In this document: positions 9,357 to 17,284 of the stretch, piece by piece
Position numbering within the stretch: the first letter of the stretch is position 1
Layout: every line of letters starts with the position of its first letter
Assembly (NCBI RefSeq): GCF_015209965.1
Contig: NZ_MU158689.1
Coordinates: 2,133,667 to 2,197,666, forward strand
Direction of reading: 5' to 3'
Origin: Sphingobacterium pedocola
GTDB taxonomy: Bacteria > Bacteroidota > Bacteroidia > Sphingobacteriales > Sphingobacteriaceae
DNA length: 64,000 bases
Position numbers and translations under genes: made by a program
Notes under the pieces: generated by a model
The model's input: the letters and a program-made list of their open reading frames with translations, nothing else
Told to the model about the DNA's origin: nothing
The model's database searches: none

Positions 9357-9710
9357 ATGACATATCGAATCATAAAACCCGAGATCATACAATCCTCGAT
9401 GATGAACAATACAGCAATGATCAAGCAATTTCTGGAGCTCTACATCCTTCAGACACCTGTTGATTTCAAACATATTGCTATAGCCATGTCTAACAAAAAC
9501 AAGGCAGAGATCGCACAGTATGCACACCATATCAAACCCACTATGGAATATATTGGCGCTTCTGATATACGGGCCAATTTTCAAGAACTTGAAACATTAG
9601 CAAAATCTGATGCACCTCTGATAGAGCTGGAGAATAGCTTTAATACAATTGATAGTCAATTCAGACGTTTAATGTCCGAATTGGAATCATATTTAGACAG
9701 TCTCAGCTAA
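9357..9710 (+). CDS. Hpt (histidine phosphotransfer) domain protein
   Basis: A 117-residue single-domain protein predicted to be a four-helix bundle. The phosphoacceptor motif is H57-H58-I59-K60-P61 (matching HxxK) within YAHHIKPTMEYIGA, so H57 is the likely phosphorylated histidine. It would relay phosphate between a hybrid kinase and a response regulator, but no partner is encoded nearby. The ATG is 2 bp after the folK stop. Pairing with folK gives no functional clue. Confidence 0.8.
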   Translation: MTYRIIKPEIIQSSMMNNTAMIKQFLELYILQTPVDFKHIAIAMSNKNKAEIAQYAHHIKPTMEYIGASDIRANFQELETLAKSDAPLIELENSFNTIDSQFRRLMSELESYLDSLS

Positions 9711-9862
9711 TATTTTGCTTGCGACCTGTCATAAGTGCATTCCAAATGTTATGGCATTGTCGATTAATAAGTTTACTGGGTCAATGATCAGATGCTACTA
9801 TTTACATTTACAAATTCCACCCAGATTTGTTATTTATGTACAAAAAACAAAATTGGTCGTCT

Positions 9863-10099
9863 CTAAACAAAGTGACCAAAACTCTGTTGGACCAACCTAG
9901 CGAGTTCTTCAACTGGAACCTGAGGTTCCGGACCATCCTCCGTAGTCCACATGCGGGTGCTCATATTAAATTTTAGGTGATATGCTTCCTGCTGTCCCGA
10001 CTCGAGTACGGTAAAAAAGTGTGTCTTTGGATCGTAGGTTACGTCGAATATAATGGTCCGTCCGTCCAGGTGATGTTCAAATTTTCTATTGAAGTCCAT
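9863..10099 (-). CDS. Hypothetical protein, 78 aa
   Basis: Begins MDFNRKFEHHLDGRTIIFDV and ends QQSFGHFV. It reads like a compact beta-sheet domain with a C-terminal helix (VEELARLVQQSF). No signal peptide, cysteine or known motif is seen. It stands alone between the Hpt gene and a remnant gene. Codon use resembles that of the neighbours, which supports it being real. Confidence 0.55.
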   Translation of the reverse strand: MDFNRKFEHHLDGRTIIFDVTYDPKTHFFTVLESGQQEAYHLKFNMSTRMWTTEDGPEPQVPVEELARLVQQSFGHFV

Positions 10100-10149
10100 A
10101 TGCTTTATTTATACTGCGTTCTTTCTTAACCTAGAACCAAATCCATGCC

Positions 10150-10338
10150 ATGAAATATTTTTTTACTTTATTTTTGTATCGTAATCTGGAGTATGCCGAA
10201 GGTTTGCCCTATGGTCGGTTCGAAGCATCCACTTATGGATTTATGTCTTTCGCCATCAATCAAGAACAACTGCAGGCGCAATGCATTGATCATGAGGGAA
10301 AAACCGTGTATAGCACCCGTATTCTTATTAACCCCTAG
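10150..10338 (+). pseudogene. Short ORF, probable 3' remnant of a secreted metallophosphoesterase
   Basis: A 62-residue frame whose last 45 residues (EGLPYGRFEASTYGFMSFAI onward to ILINP) resemble the C-terminal strand-rich tail of secreted metallophosphoesterases. There a YGF/YGYVRI strand is followed by a LQAQCIDHEGK-type strand; the intact enzyme at 16089-17258 ends in a similar way. The catalytic domain is absent and the first 17 residues look like unrelated hydrophobic sequence. It could instead be an independent small protein. A terminator follows. Confidence 0.4.
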
Positions 10339-10349
10339 CACAAGATGAG

Positions 10350-10380
10350 GCCGTCTCAAAACAAATGAGACAGCTTTTTT
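10350..10380 (+). terminator. Intrinsic terminator, probably serving both sides
   Basis: GC-c-GTCTCA / TGAGAC-a-GC with a short loop and then a T6 run (10375-10380). It lies between the remnant ORF and the convergent regulator gene. Confidence 0.65.
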
Positions 10381-10428
10381 ATGCACCGTCTTTTATTTCG
10401 TTGCAGACAAACCCCCACATTCCTCCAG

Positions 10429-11010
10429 TTATTTTCCTTTTCCGTCGAAAAAATAAACGATAAGCATGATGGCAGGCACAGTACCCGTATTTTTTGGTGT
10501 ATGCGAAATTCTGCCGTCAAAGAAAATCGAATCCCCCGCCTCCAATGCAACCGTGCGGTCCGGAAAAATATATTCCACTTTCCCCGAGACCATATATTTA
10601 TATTCAAACGCTTCCGTTTCTACCATAGGTCTTGTCGCATCCGGTGCCAGCTCCAATAAGACGATATCTAATGTAGAACTGTCAATTGTCGACGCAAGAA
10701 TACGTTGGTATTGAAATCCGATTGCATGTTCTTTCTCGAAATTCTCATATTCCTGTTTCTTACGGACTATGATCGGCCCCCCATCGTTGTTTGTTTTAAA
10801 ATCCTGAAAAAATTCATTCAGATCAACATCCAAAGCATTTACAATATTAATCAGCACAAAAAGGGATGGTACCGTACGGTTGTTTTCAATCTGAGAGATC
10901 AGTCCCTTACTCACACCGGCCTTATCCGCCAGTTCCTGTATGGTAATGGATTTATCTTTTCGGATCTCCTTTATTTTAGCACTTATTTTAAATACCGTGT
11001 TATCTTCCAT
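10429..11010 (-). CDS. XRE-family transcriptional regulator with C-terminal cupin domain
   Basis: A 193-residue cytoplasmic regulator. Residues about 10-65 form the helix-turn-helix (QELADKAGVSKGLISQIENN). Residues about 115-190 form a small-molecule-binding cupin (MVSGKVEYIF, then LEAGDSIFFDGRISHTPKN). Regulators of this build usually repress or activate a neighbouring catabolic operon in response to a ligand or metabolite. It is divergent from the PhnX-like/FAD-oxidoreductase operon. A palindrome shared by the neighbouring operons (sites at 11095, 11199, 15966 and 29497) is the natural candidate for its operator; this assignment is inferred from position only. Confidence 0.88.
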   Translation of the reverse strand: MEDNTVFKISAKIKEIRKDKSITIQELADKAGVSKGLISQIENNRTVPSLFVLINIVNALDVDLNEFFQDFKTNNDGGPIIVRKKQEYENFEKEHAIGFQYQRILASTIDSSTLDIVLLELAPDATRPMVETEAFEYKYMVSGKVEYIFPDRTVALEAGDSIFFDGRISHTPKNTGTVPAIMLIVYFFDGKGK

Positions 11011-11032
11011 AGCCTTTTGTTTGTAAGTTAGG

Positions 11033-11040
11033 CAAAAATA
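11033..11040 (-). promoter_or_regulatory. Candidate -7 box of the XRE-cupin gene
   Basis: On the minus strand the sequence reads TATTTTTG (TAnnTTTG), 22 bp before the ATG. A possible -33 TTTG lies at 11064-11067, with a slightly long 23-bp spacer. Confidence 0.45.
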
Positions 11041-11094
11041 GCTATTTGTAAGTAGAAACAGCGCAAATAAACTGCAATAAGCGTTTAGCTAAAG

Positions 11095-11109
11095 TAAACA
11101 AATTGTTAA
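11095..11109. promoter_or_regulatory. Operator-like site A (imperfect palindrome)
   Basis: TAAACA-AAT-TGTTAA, one base off the perfect TAAACA/TGTTTA dyad found at the three other sites. It lies in the divergent region about 55 bp upstream of the regulator's own -7 box, so it could mediate autoregulation or add to site B. Confidence 0.45.
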
Positions 11110-11198
11110 TTATTATTTACCCTCCTCGAAAACAAGCGCACAGGCACACAATCAGTACAGTATTCTTACGTATTGCATTACATAATATTTATAAATAC

Positions 11199-11218
11199 TA
11201 AACAAATGTTTATATTTG
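11199..11218 (+). promoter_or_regulatory. Operator-like site B fused to the -7 box of the phosphonate catabolic operon
   Basis: A perfect dyad TAAACA-AA-TGTTTA (11199-11212), whose last TA is also the start of the -7 element TATATTTG (11211-11218). The ATG of the PhnX-like gene is about 50 bp downstream. A protein on this dyad would sit across the -33/-7 region, which favours repression, though activation from this position is not excluded. Confidence 0.65.
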
Positions 11219-11269
11219 CAATATATACGTTTCACTTTATAACAGCGCAAGTTGAATACACATTAAAAC

Positions 11270-11968
11270 ATGATAGCAGTAGAAAAAAACGATAAAATTA
11301 AAATGGTGGTATGCGATATGGCGGGTACCACAGTTGACGAGGATAACCTCGTATATAAAACACTACATAAGGCAATCAATCACCACGGTTACCCTGTATC
11401 GCTGGAGGATGTATTGGCAAAAGGTGCCGGAAAAGAAAAAAAGCAAGCTATTGAGGCGATTTTAACAAGCGGTGCCGAGAAAGTCGATCCATCCGTTATC
11501 GAGCTGATGTTCCAAGATTTCTTACAGTTACTCGACCAGGCCTACAAAACAGCGGCTATATCCGCACAAGCTAATGCCTCAGATTTCTTTCAAGCATTAC
11601 AGAAAAAAAACATCCGTATCGTGCTGAATACGGGCTACAACAAACACACCGCCGAAACCCTGCTCCAGCAGTTGGACTGGAAAGTGGGCCGTGATATCGA
11701 TGCCTTGGTCACCGCAGACGATGTAGTTCGTAATCGCCCCCACCCCGACATGATTCTGTTTGCCATGGAGCAATTCGGTATTGACTCTGGTCAGGCCGTT
11801 GCAAAGATTGGAGATTCGGCAGTAGATATCGCAGAGGGGCAAAATGCGGGCTGTAGATTCAGCATCGGAATCACGACCGGTGCACACAGCGTCGAGCAAT
11901 TAAGCCAGGCCAACCCCAGCCATATCGTTGACAACCTGCTCGAAGTCTTACCGCTACTAGAACAATAA
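11270..11968 (+). CDS. PhnX-like HAD hydrolase (phosphonatase-like)
   Basis: A 232-residue cytoplasmic HAD hydrolase of the phosphonatase-like group (TIGR03351 type), the closest relatives of phosphonoacetaldehyde hydrolase. The nucleophile motif is D16-M-A-G-T-T-V-D, matching the DxAGTT of PhnX. Motif II is in NTGYNKH, and motif IV is KIGDSAVDIAEG. The helical cap (about residues 25-110) has lysines at 55, 57 and 58, where PhnX keeps its Schiff-base lysine; the exact alignment is uncertain. It should split the C-P bond of phosphonoacetaldehyde or its 1-hydroxy analogue, giving phosphate. It starts an operon with the FAD oxidoreductase 33 bp later and has its own operator/promoter. Confidence 0.85.
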   Translation: MIAVEKNDKIKMVVCDMAGTTVDEDNLVYKTLHKAINHHGYPVSLEDVLAKGAGKEKKQAIEAILTSGAEKVDPSVIELMFQDFLQLLDQAYKTAAISAQANASDFFQALQKKNIRIVLNTGYNKHTAETLLQQLDWKVGRDIDALVTADDVVRNRPHPDMILFAMEQFGIDSGQAVAKIGDSAVDIAEGQNAGCRFSIGITTGAHSVEQLSQANPSHIVDNLLEVLPLLEQ

Positions 11969-12001
11969 AAAGCAGGTATTCGAATAAAAATCTCATAGCT
12001 T

Positions 12002-13162
12002 ATGCTTTCTAAAAAATATGATTTAATTGTAGTAGGTGGTGGTATCCTAGGCACCTTCCACGCCTATCATGCCCTGTTAAGAGGACTTGAAGTTCTGCAG
12101 CTCGAGAAAGACAACTTTCCAGTCGGGTCCACAGCCCGCAATTTCGGCCAGGTCGTACCCTCCGGGATGGCTGGCGAATGGTTTGACTACGGCGTACGTG
12201 GTTTGGAGATATACCAATCTATTCAGCGGGAGTTCGACATCTCGGTGAGAAACAACGGCAGCTATTACATTGCGTCCGATCACGAAGAAACGCAGGTGAT
12301 GCACGAACTAGCCGCACACTATAACCGCAAAGGCTACGCCCACGCCGTCTGGAATCAAGCACAGGTATGTGCCAAATTTCCAGACCTTCGGCCAGATTAC
12401 GTGAAGGAAGCGATTGTGTTCGAGCAAGAACTCAGTGTCGAACCCGAAACCATGATCCGCCGTCTTCATCAGTACCTGAAACAAAAATTTGCAAAATATA
12501 CCCTGCAATACGACACCACCGTATTAGCCTGTGAGAGCCATGCGAGCGGTGCCACCATCAGCACGACGAATCAGCAGGAATTCCAAGCCGAAAAAGTCAT
12601 CATCTGTAATGGCTATGAATTTAAATTGCTCTATAGGGATTTATTCGACGACAGTGGGTTACAGATCAGCAAACTGCAAATGTTACGTACACAGCCCTTG
12701 CCCCACATTAAGCTACCGGGAAATATCTTAACCGGTTTAACGATCAGGCGATACGAAAGCTTCGAAGCCTATTGCCCTTCCTTTCAGCAACTGAGCATAC
12801 CCGAACATTACGAAGAGCTAAAAAAATGGGGTATCCATATCCTGTTCAAACAAGCACTCGACGGAAGCATTATCATCGGAGATTCGCACGAGTACGCCTT
12901 GGGAACACAACTCGAAGAACTTGGATTTTCGATCAGTACGCACATTAATCAACTGATGTTGGAAGAAGCTAATCGGATCTTACCCATTGATCCGCGGCAG
13001 ATCGCTACTTCTTGGGCAGGATTCTATGCACAGCATCAAGACCATATCGTAGAGAAGGATATTGACAATCGCATCCATATCCGTACCGGCATCGGAGGTA
13101 AAGGGATGACCGCCAGTGCAGGGTACGCGGAGCAAAGCATCGCGAACTTATATAATATCTAG
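12002..13162 (+). CDS. FAD-dependent oxidoreductase, HpnW/PbfD type (TIGR03364)
   Basis: A DAO-superfamily flavoprotein of 386 residues. The FAD-binding Rossmann motif is at residues 10-17 (VVGGGILG), followed by a GSTARNFGQV segment. The C-terminal dinucleotide-proximal motif is IRTGIGGKGMTAS. TIGR03364 members occur beside phosphonatase-like hydrolases and are thought to deaminate aminophosphonates oxidatively; related PbfC/PbfD enzymes have been reported to oxidise N-alkylated 2-aminoethylphosphonate. Here it would deliver an aldehyde phosphonate to the adjacent PhnX-like enzyme. A strong bidirectional terminator follows. Confidence 0.85.
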   Translation: MLSKKYDLIVVGGGILGTFHAYHALLRGLEVLQLEKDNFPVGSTARNFGQVVPSGMAGEWFDYGVRGLEIYQSIQREFDISVRNNGSYYIASDHEETQVMHELAAHYNRKGYAHAVWNQAQVCAKFPDLRPDYVKEAIVFEQELSVEPETMIRRLHQYLKQKFAKYTLQYDTTVLACESHASGATISTTNQQEFQAEKVIICNGYEFKLLYRDLFDDSGLQISKLQMLRTQPLPHIKLPGNILTGLTIRRYESFEAYCPSFQQLSIPEHYEELKKWGIHILFKQALDGSIIIGDSHEYALGTQLEELGFSISTHINQLMLEEANRILPIDPRQIATSWAGFYAQHQDHIVEKDIDNRIHIRTGIGGKGMTASAGYAEQSIANLYNI

Positions 13163-13185
13163 CCACAGGCATCATAAACAAATGG

Positions 13186-13235
13186 TTCCACACAATGGCC
13201 TGTCTATTTAAAGGTAGACAGGCCATTGTGTGGAA
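13186..13235. terminator. Bidirectional terminator, 21-bp stem
   Basis: TTCCACACAATGGCCTGTCTA (13186-13206) pairs perfectly with 13215-13235 around an 8-nt loop. It closes both the FAD oxidoreductase operon (+) and the transporter operon (-). Confidence 0.85.
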
Positions 13236-13242
13236 TCCCTTA

Positions 13243-14553
13243 TTATCGCGCAAGTTCCATATCACCTACTAACACCTCATCCCTCACTTTCTTCCGTCTG
13301 AAATAGATGATTGAGAACACAACCGATATACAACCCAGCACGGCTGCCAACAGGATGGCCTGTTCAAAAAAGCCACCCCAGCTGGTCTCGACCAATCCGA
13401 GTTCGCGCACCAGCAATACACACACGCTTCCGAGGTATCCCACAGAATCGGCTACATACATCAGGAATCCGATATTACCCTTCACCTTGAAAGATGCCAG
13501 AAAACGCTCGAAAAAAATCGCATTAAACGGTATATACACCATGTATAACCCCAATCCCGTCATGACCATCCAGGTTACCCCACCGACCGCCTGTATCCGA
13601 AAGAGATACGTGAATATACCCGCTAAAAAGCAGCCCATAAAAAGCATCACATGAATATAGGTGAAAGCCTTGATGTTATTTTTAACGCAGATCAGTAAGC
13701 CCATGAGCGCGAGTACGACTAATGCAATGAGCGAATCGGTCTGCACATAGATCAGTGTCTCTGTTACGCCGATATCCGCCCAGATCTCTACTTCGAAGTT
13801 ATCGCGTATATCCCGGAGCACACTGAATATCAAATATACGAAGACCACAACAACTAGTCCCGGCAAAAACATTTTCAAAAAAGCAATGCGCTCGCCATGT
13901 GTCATGGCTTTTCGTTCGTTGCGCAGCAGCTTATCTTTGGCATCTGGCGGCGGCATGGCCTCCAGCACCAGCGTGAAAACAAGCAGCGGAATGGCAAACA
14001 ACAGGCCGGTAGCAAATGGCATCCATTGCTCCGTTACATGCAATTCTTCCATAAGAAATCGAGCCAGCGACTTAACGAATCCGGAAGCAAACACCAGACT
14101 CACACTCATGATTGCCGCCAAAAATTCCGTCGCACGACGACCCTCTAGGTACGAAAACACGATACCCCATATCATCCCTAAGGGCAAACCATTAATAAAC
14201 ATGCAGACGATGTTATACGGCGCCGGTATAAATGCAAATCCCAACAGCGCAAGCCAGGCAACGCCAATAAGCAGGAGCAATTTCGCACCACGCCTGTTTT
14301 GTCCAAGTTCGGAGACAAATTTAATCCCGTAGAACTTACTTAACATATACCCAAATACCTGAGCAATCACGAGCCAAACCTTGTAGTCCACTCCCCAGAT
14401 AGGCAGCTCCGTAAATAAGGCCGCCGTAAATGCTTTTCGATACGCGTACATGCTGGTGTAGCATCCAAATGCAGCCAGCGCCAGCAGTATCATCTGTATG
14501 GTATACGAAGCGTTACCCAATCGCTGCATCAATACCTGAAACGGATACTTCAT
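13243..14553 (-). CDS. MFS transporter, DUF5690-like; candidate phosphonate importer
   Basis: A 436-residue inner-membrane protein with about 12 hydrophobic helices. The N-terminal helix motif MYAYRKAFTAA recalls the MYAFRKPF segment of organophosphate:phosphate antiporters (GlpT/UhpT). A basic cytoplasmic loop (about residues 208-225, KDKLLRNERKAMTHGER) separates the two halves. It follows the PbfA-like gene with only 2 bp between stop and start, so they are translationally linked. By context it would bring an aminophosphonate across the inner membrane; no ABC phosphonate transporter is encoded in the window. The substrate is inferred. Confidence 0.75.
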   Translation of the reverse strand: MKYPFQVLMQRLGNASYTIQMILLALAAFGCYTSMYAYRKAFTAALFTELPIWGVDYKVWLVIAQVFGYMLSKFYGIKFVSELGQNRRGAKLLLLIGVAWLALLGFAFIPAPYNIVCMFINGLPLGMIWGIVFSYLEGRRATEFLAAIMSVSLVFASGFVKSLARFLMEELHVTEQWMPFATGLLFAIPLLVFTLVLEAMPPPDAKDKLLRNERKAMTHGERIAFLKMFLPGLVVVVFVYLIFSVLRDIRDNFEVEIWADIGVTETLIYVQTDSLIALVVLALMGLLICVKNNIKAFTYIHVMLFMGCFLAGIFTYLFRIQAVGGVTWMVMTGLGLYMVYIPFNAIFFERFLASFKVKGNIGFLMYVADSVGYLGSVCVLLVRELGLVETSWGGFFEQAILLAAVLGCISVVFSIIYFRRKKVRDEVLVGDMELAR

Positions 14554-14555
14554 AT

Positions 14556-15929
14556 TTAATACAATTGATCTGTTGTAACCGCAAGCAATACACTATCCAA
14601 TATGGTCAAGGCCTGATCCAGCTCCATTTTCGAAATAACCAAGGGCGGATAGAGCGACAGTACATTCCCGTCAGACACTTTTAAACTAAGGCCCCTTTCC
14701 AGGCAGGCATACAGAACCAGCTCTGCGGCTGCGTTATTTTTTTCCTTCGTCTTTCGGTCCTTTACCAGCTCCACAGCCCACAATAGCCCCACACCCCTTA
14801 CATCCCCTATAATCGCATAGTTGGCTTTTAGCTCTTCCAGCCGGCTTCCGAAATAGTCGCCCATGACATTCACATGCGCTAAGACGTCCTGTTCCTCCAT
14901 ATAATCAAGCGCGGCCAGAGCTGCTGCAGCCCCCAGCGGACTTTTTTCATGTGTAAAATGGCCCAAGGAAATCGAAGAGGCCACATTAAGCTCTTCGCGG
15001 CAGATTACCGCAGCGAGGGGCATGATACCTGCGCCCAAGCCCTTGCCCAATACCAGTATGTCCGGCTGTATATCCGCGTGCTGGTAGGCAAACATTTTCC
15101 CGGTCCGACCCATCCCGATCGGAATCTCATCGAGTACAAGCAGTACATTATATGTATCACAGATTTCGCGCACCCGCTTCCAGTATGCTTTAGAGTGAAC
15201 ATGTACAACTGTACTCCGCACCGTCTCCACCACGAGTACGCCAATATCTCCCTCCTTCTGGATCACATATTCCAAGTAATCGGCGTAGGCCATATCCCCA
15301 TCCGCAGCTGCCCGATCATACCACATGCCCCTGTACGCGTCAACCGGGGGCACATGTACACTTCCCGACATCAGCGGCCCCAATCCCTGCTGAAAAACAT
15401 ACTCACCCCCAAGGGCAATACTATCCATAGATGCGCCATGAAACGAGTCGTACATCGCCAATGTCTTATACTTTCCGGTATAAAAGCGTGCTATCTTCAA
15501 GGCCATTCCGATTGCCGACGTTCCACCCGGTGCAAAAAGCACGCGCGTAAGGACATGGTCGGTTAAAGCGATCAGTCGCTCTGCCAATGCGATAGCCGGT
15601 CGATTTGTGAAGCGTCGCGGACAAAAAGCCAAAGTATCCAGTTGCGCTTTTACTCGCTCAATCACATAGCTATTGTTGTACCCCAGCTGGTGAACATTGT
15701 TTCCGTGAAAATCCAGATAAGGCTTCCCTTGCAAATTGTGGATGTAAACCCCTTCACTATGCTCCAGTACATCTAAGCAGGGTGAAGACAGCGCCTGATG
15801 CATAAAAAACTGCGCATCTCGTTCCAGCGCGGCCTGTGTATCCTCGTCGGTAATGCGTGCCGACCACCGCTTGCGTGCATCGCTCAGGTTGATATCCCCC
15901 TCGGTTTGTAAGTATTTTGGACTGCTCAT
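14556..15929 (-). CDS. pbfA: PLP enzyme, class III aminotransferase fold, PbfA-like
   Basis: A 457-residue PLP enzyme. The cofactor lysine is K296 in VLGKGLGAGIMPLAA, with the pyridine-binding D267 in LVLDEIP. Distinctive segments, GDINLSDARKRW (10-22), CLDVLEHSEGVY (51-62), LDFHGNNVHQLGY (72-84) and HFTHEKSPLGAAAAL, match my memory of (R)-1-hydroxy-2-aminoethylphosphonate ammonia-lyase (PbfA). That enzyme was described from phosphonatase gene clusters and makes phosphonoacetaldehyde plus ammonia. A transaminase activity on 2-aminoethylphosphonate remains possible. First gene of an operon with the MFS transporter; its promoter carries operator site C. Confidence 0.8.
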   Translation of the reverse strand: MSSPKYLQTEGDINLSDARKRWSARITDEDTQAALERDAQFFMHQALSSPCLDVLEHSEGVYIHNLQGKPYLDFHGNNVHQLGYNNSYVIERVKAQLDTLAFCPRRFTNRPAIALAERLIALTDHVLTRVLFAPGGTSAIGMALKIARFYTGKYKTLAMYDSFHGASMDSIALGGEYVFQQGLGPLMSGSVHVPPVDAYRGMWYDRAAADGDMAYADYLEYVIQKEGDIGVLVVETVRSTVVHVHSKAYWKRVREICDTYNVLLVLDEIPIGMGRTGKMFAYQHADIQPDILVLGKGLGAGIMPLAAVICREELNVASSISLGHFTHEKSPLGAAAALAALDYMEEQDVLAHVNVMGDYFGSRLEELKANYAIIGDVRGVGLLWAVELVKDRKTKEKNNAAAELVLYACLERGLSLKVSDGNVLSLYPPLVISKMELDQALTILDSVLLAVTTDQLY

Positions 15930-15959
15930 TCAATTTGATCTATACGCTAAAATGTTTAA

Positions 15960-15978
15960 CAATACTAAACAAAGTTTA
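15960..15978 (-). promoter_or_regulatory. Operator-like site C fused to the promoter of the pbfA-like operon
   Basis: A perfect dyad TAAAC-AAA-GTTTA (15966-15978). Read on the minus strand, its last TA begins TAGTATTG (15967 to 15960), one base off the -7 consensus TAnnTTTG. The layout is the same as at site B. The ATG at 15929 is 30 bp downstream. Confidence 0.6.
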
Positions 15979-16013
15979 TTAACTAAAAGTCCGCTCCATG
16001 TTAAGAAATTATT

Positions 16014-16044
16014 AAAAAAGGGCAACTGAAAACAGCTGCCCTTT
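16014..16044 (-). terminator. Intrinsic terminator of the nine-gene phosphonate/Sus operon
   Basis: AAAGGGCA-a-CTG / CAG-c-TGCCCTTT with an AAAA loop; on the minus strand it is followed by TTTTTTA. It lies 45 bp past the metallophosphoesterase stop and separates the long operon from the pbfA-like promoter. Confidence 0.75.
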
Positions 16045-16088
16045 ACCCAACGGAATGCGCCGCTGGTATGCCCTACTTCCAAAAGCAA

Positions 16089-17258
16089 TTACTTCTTTAA
16101 TACAAATTGATCAAAAACATTACCCCGGATATCGATGCCCTGGAAATGTAATTCCCCATTTACGATACGCACATATCCGTAATGGTGATCAAGAAATAAT
16201 TTGTTGGTAAACCAGGATCTCCATGACGACGGTCTTTCCAATCCGCCACCGCAGCCACCCAGGGTCATGTAAATCGTTCCATTATCTAAGTTCACTTTAT
16301 TGTCTCGCAAAGGCCAAGTCCGCTCGTATGTATGCACATGACCATAGAATACAAGATCCACGTTATATTTTTCATACAAAGGTGCTAGGTGCGCCAGTTT
16401 CGGGCTACCTAAAGTTGATTTCGCTACCCGTGTATTGCCATAATCGTCGTCATCCGAAGAATAAATAGGATGGTGGTGTGAAACAATCTTCCATTTAGCG
16501 GTAGATTTTGCCAGATCGGCTTCCAATTTCTTGTAGATTTCGGTGCCTTTTGAAACATCCTGATTCGAGTCGAACATAAAAAACTCTGTATTGCCATACA
16601 CGAAACTGTAGCAACGTAATCCATCCGGATGGCCGAGGTAATTATGGTAATTCGGTGCGTCATTTTCATGGTTTCCAGGTACCGCGAACATGGCATATTT
16701 GCTCATAAATTGCTGGCCCTGCGGAAAGAATTGCCCTACCCAATTGCTCCTGTCGTGTCCATTATCGACCTGGTCTCCGCTGTGGATTGCAAAATTAGGT
16801 CTTTCCTTTTCCGCTATCTTCGCCATTTCGCCCCATACCGTAGGGTTAGGTACCCCTTGGGTGTCCGAGAAAACAGCAAAAGCAAATGGAGAGTCTGCAC
16901 GTACCGCTGTTTTAAACGGATAAATCGGGCTCCGTAAGGTATCACCTGCTGTACTCACGCTCACCGCACGGTAAAAATACTCCGTTTCAGGCTCCAATCC
17001 ATCCAAGTTTACGGTCTGCAAAAGCACGTTGTCCTTCCCCATCGCTTTTTTCGAAAGCGAAGGAGACTTCGCGTCAAACATCGCCTTACCATATTCCACA
17101 AAACCATTGGTTGGTGCGGAAGTTTCCCATTTAACGGTCATTTGGGTCTGGGTAGACCATTGCAAATACGGCTTCACGACGAAACTAGGACGTTCGGTCG
17201 CAAAAGCAAGTTGTTGGCATAGGATAATCAATCCGATGAAGTTGAATGTGTTTTTCAT
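16089..17258 (-). CDS. Secreted purple-acid-phosphatase-like metallophosphoesterase
   Basis: A 389-residue protein with a signal peptide (cleavage near residue 20) and an N-terminal FN3-like purple acid phosphatase domain (about residues 25-120). The dinuclear metallophosphoesterase domain has all expected blocks: FSDTQG, SGDQVDNG, PGNHEND, SHHHPIY and GHVHTYERT. It ends in a short strand-rich tail (YGYVRIVNGELHFQG). It should hydrolyse phosphomonoesters or diesters in the periplasm or at the surface. Last gene of the operon, 26 bp after the lipoprotein gene. It may free phosphate or phosphonate headgroups for the importers, but its substrate is unknown. Confidence 0.88.
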   Translation of the reverse strand: MKNTFNFIGLIILCQQLAFATERPSFVVKPYLQWSTQTQMTVKWETSAPTNGFVEYGKAMFDAKSPSLSKKAMGKDNVLLQTVNLDGLEPETEYFYRAVSVSTAGDTLRSPIYPFKTAVRADSPFAFAVFSDTQGVPNPTVWGEMAKIAEKERPNFAIHSGDQVDNGHDRSNWVGQFFPQGQQFMSKYAMFAVPGNHENDAPNYHNYLGHPDGLRCYSFVYGNTEFFMFDSNQDVSKGTEIYKKLEADLAKSTAKWKIVSHHHPIYSSDDDDYGNTRVAKSTLGSPKLAHLAPLYEKYNVDLVFYGHVHTYERTWPLRDNKVNLDNGTIYMTLGGCGGGLERPSSWRSWFTNKLFLDHHYGYVRIVNGELHFQGIDIRGNVFDQFVLKK

Positions 17259-17284
17259 GTATTATTTATTTATTTTTAGCTTAC

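Noticed and set aside
9715..9900. A 61-codon plus-strand frame after the Hpt gene
   Set aside because: It overlaps the end of the more convincing 78-aa minus-strand gene and has no domain character or good start context.
13174..13187. Another operator-like sequence, TAAACAAATGGTTC, downstream of the FAD oxidoreductase gene
   Set aside because: Only the left half matches the dyad, and it lies just before a terminator with no promoter or gene start beside it.
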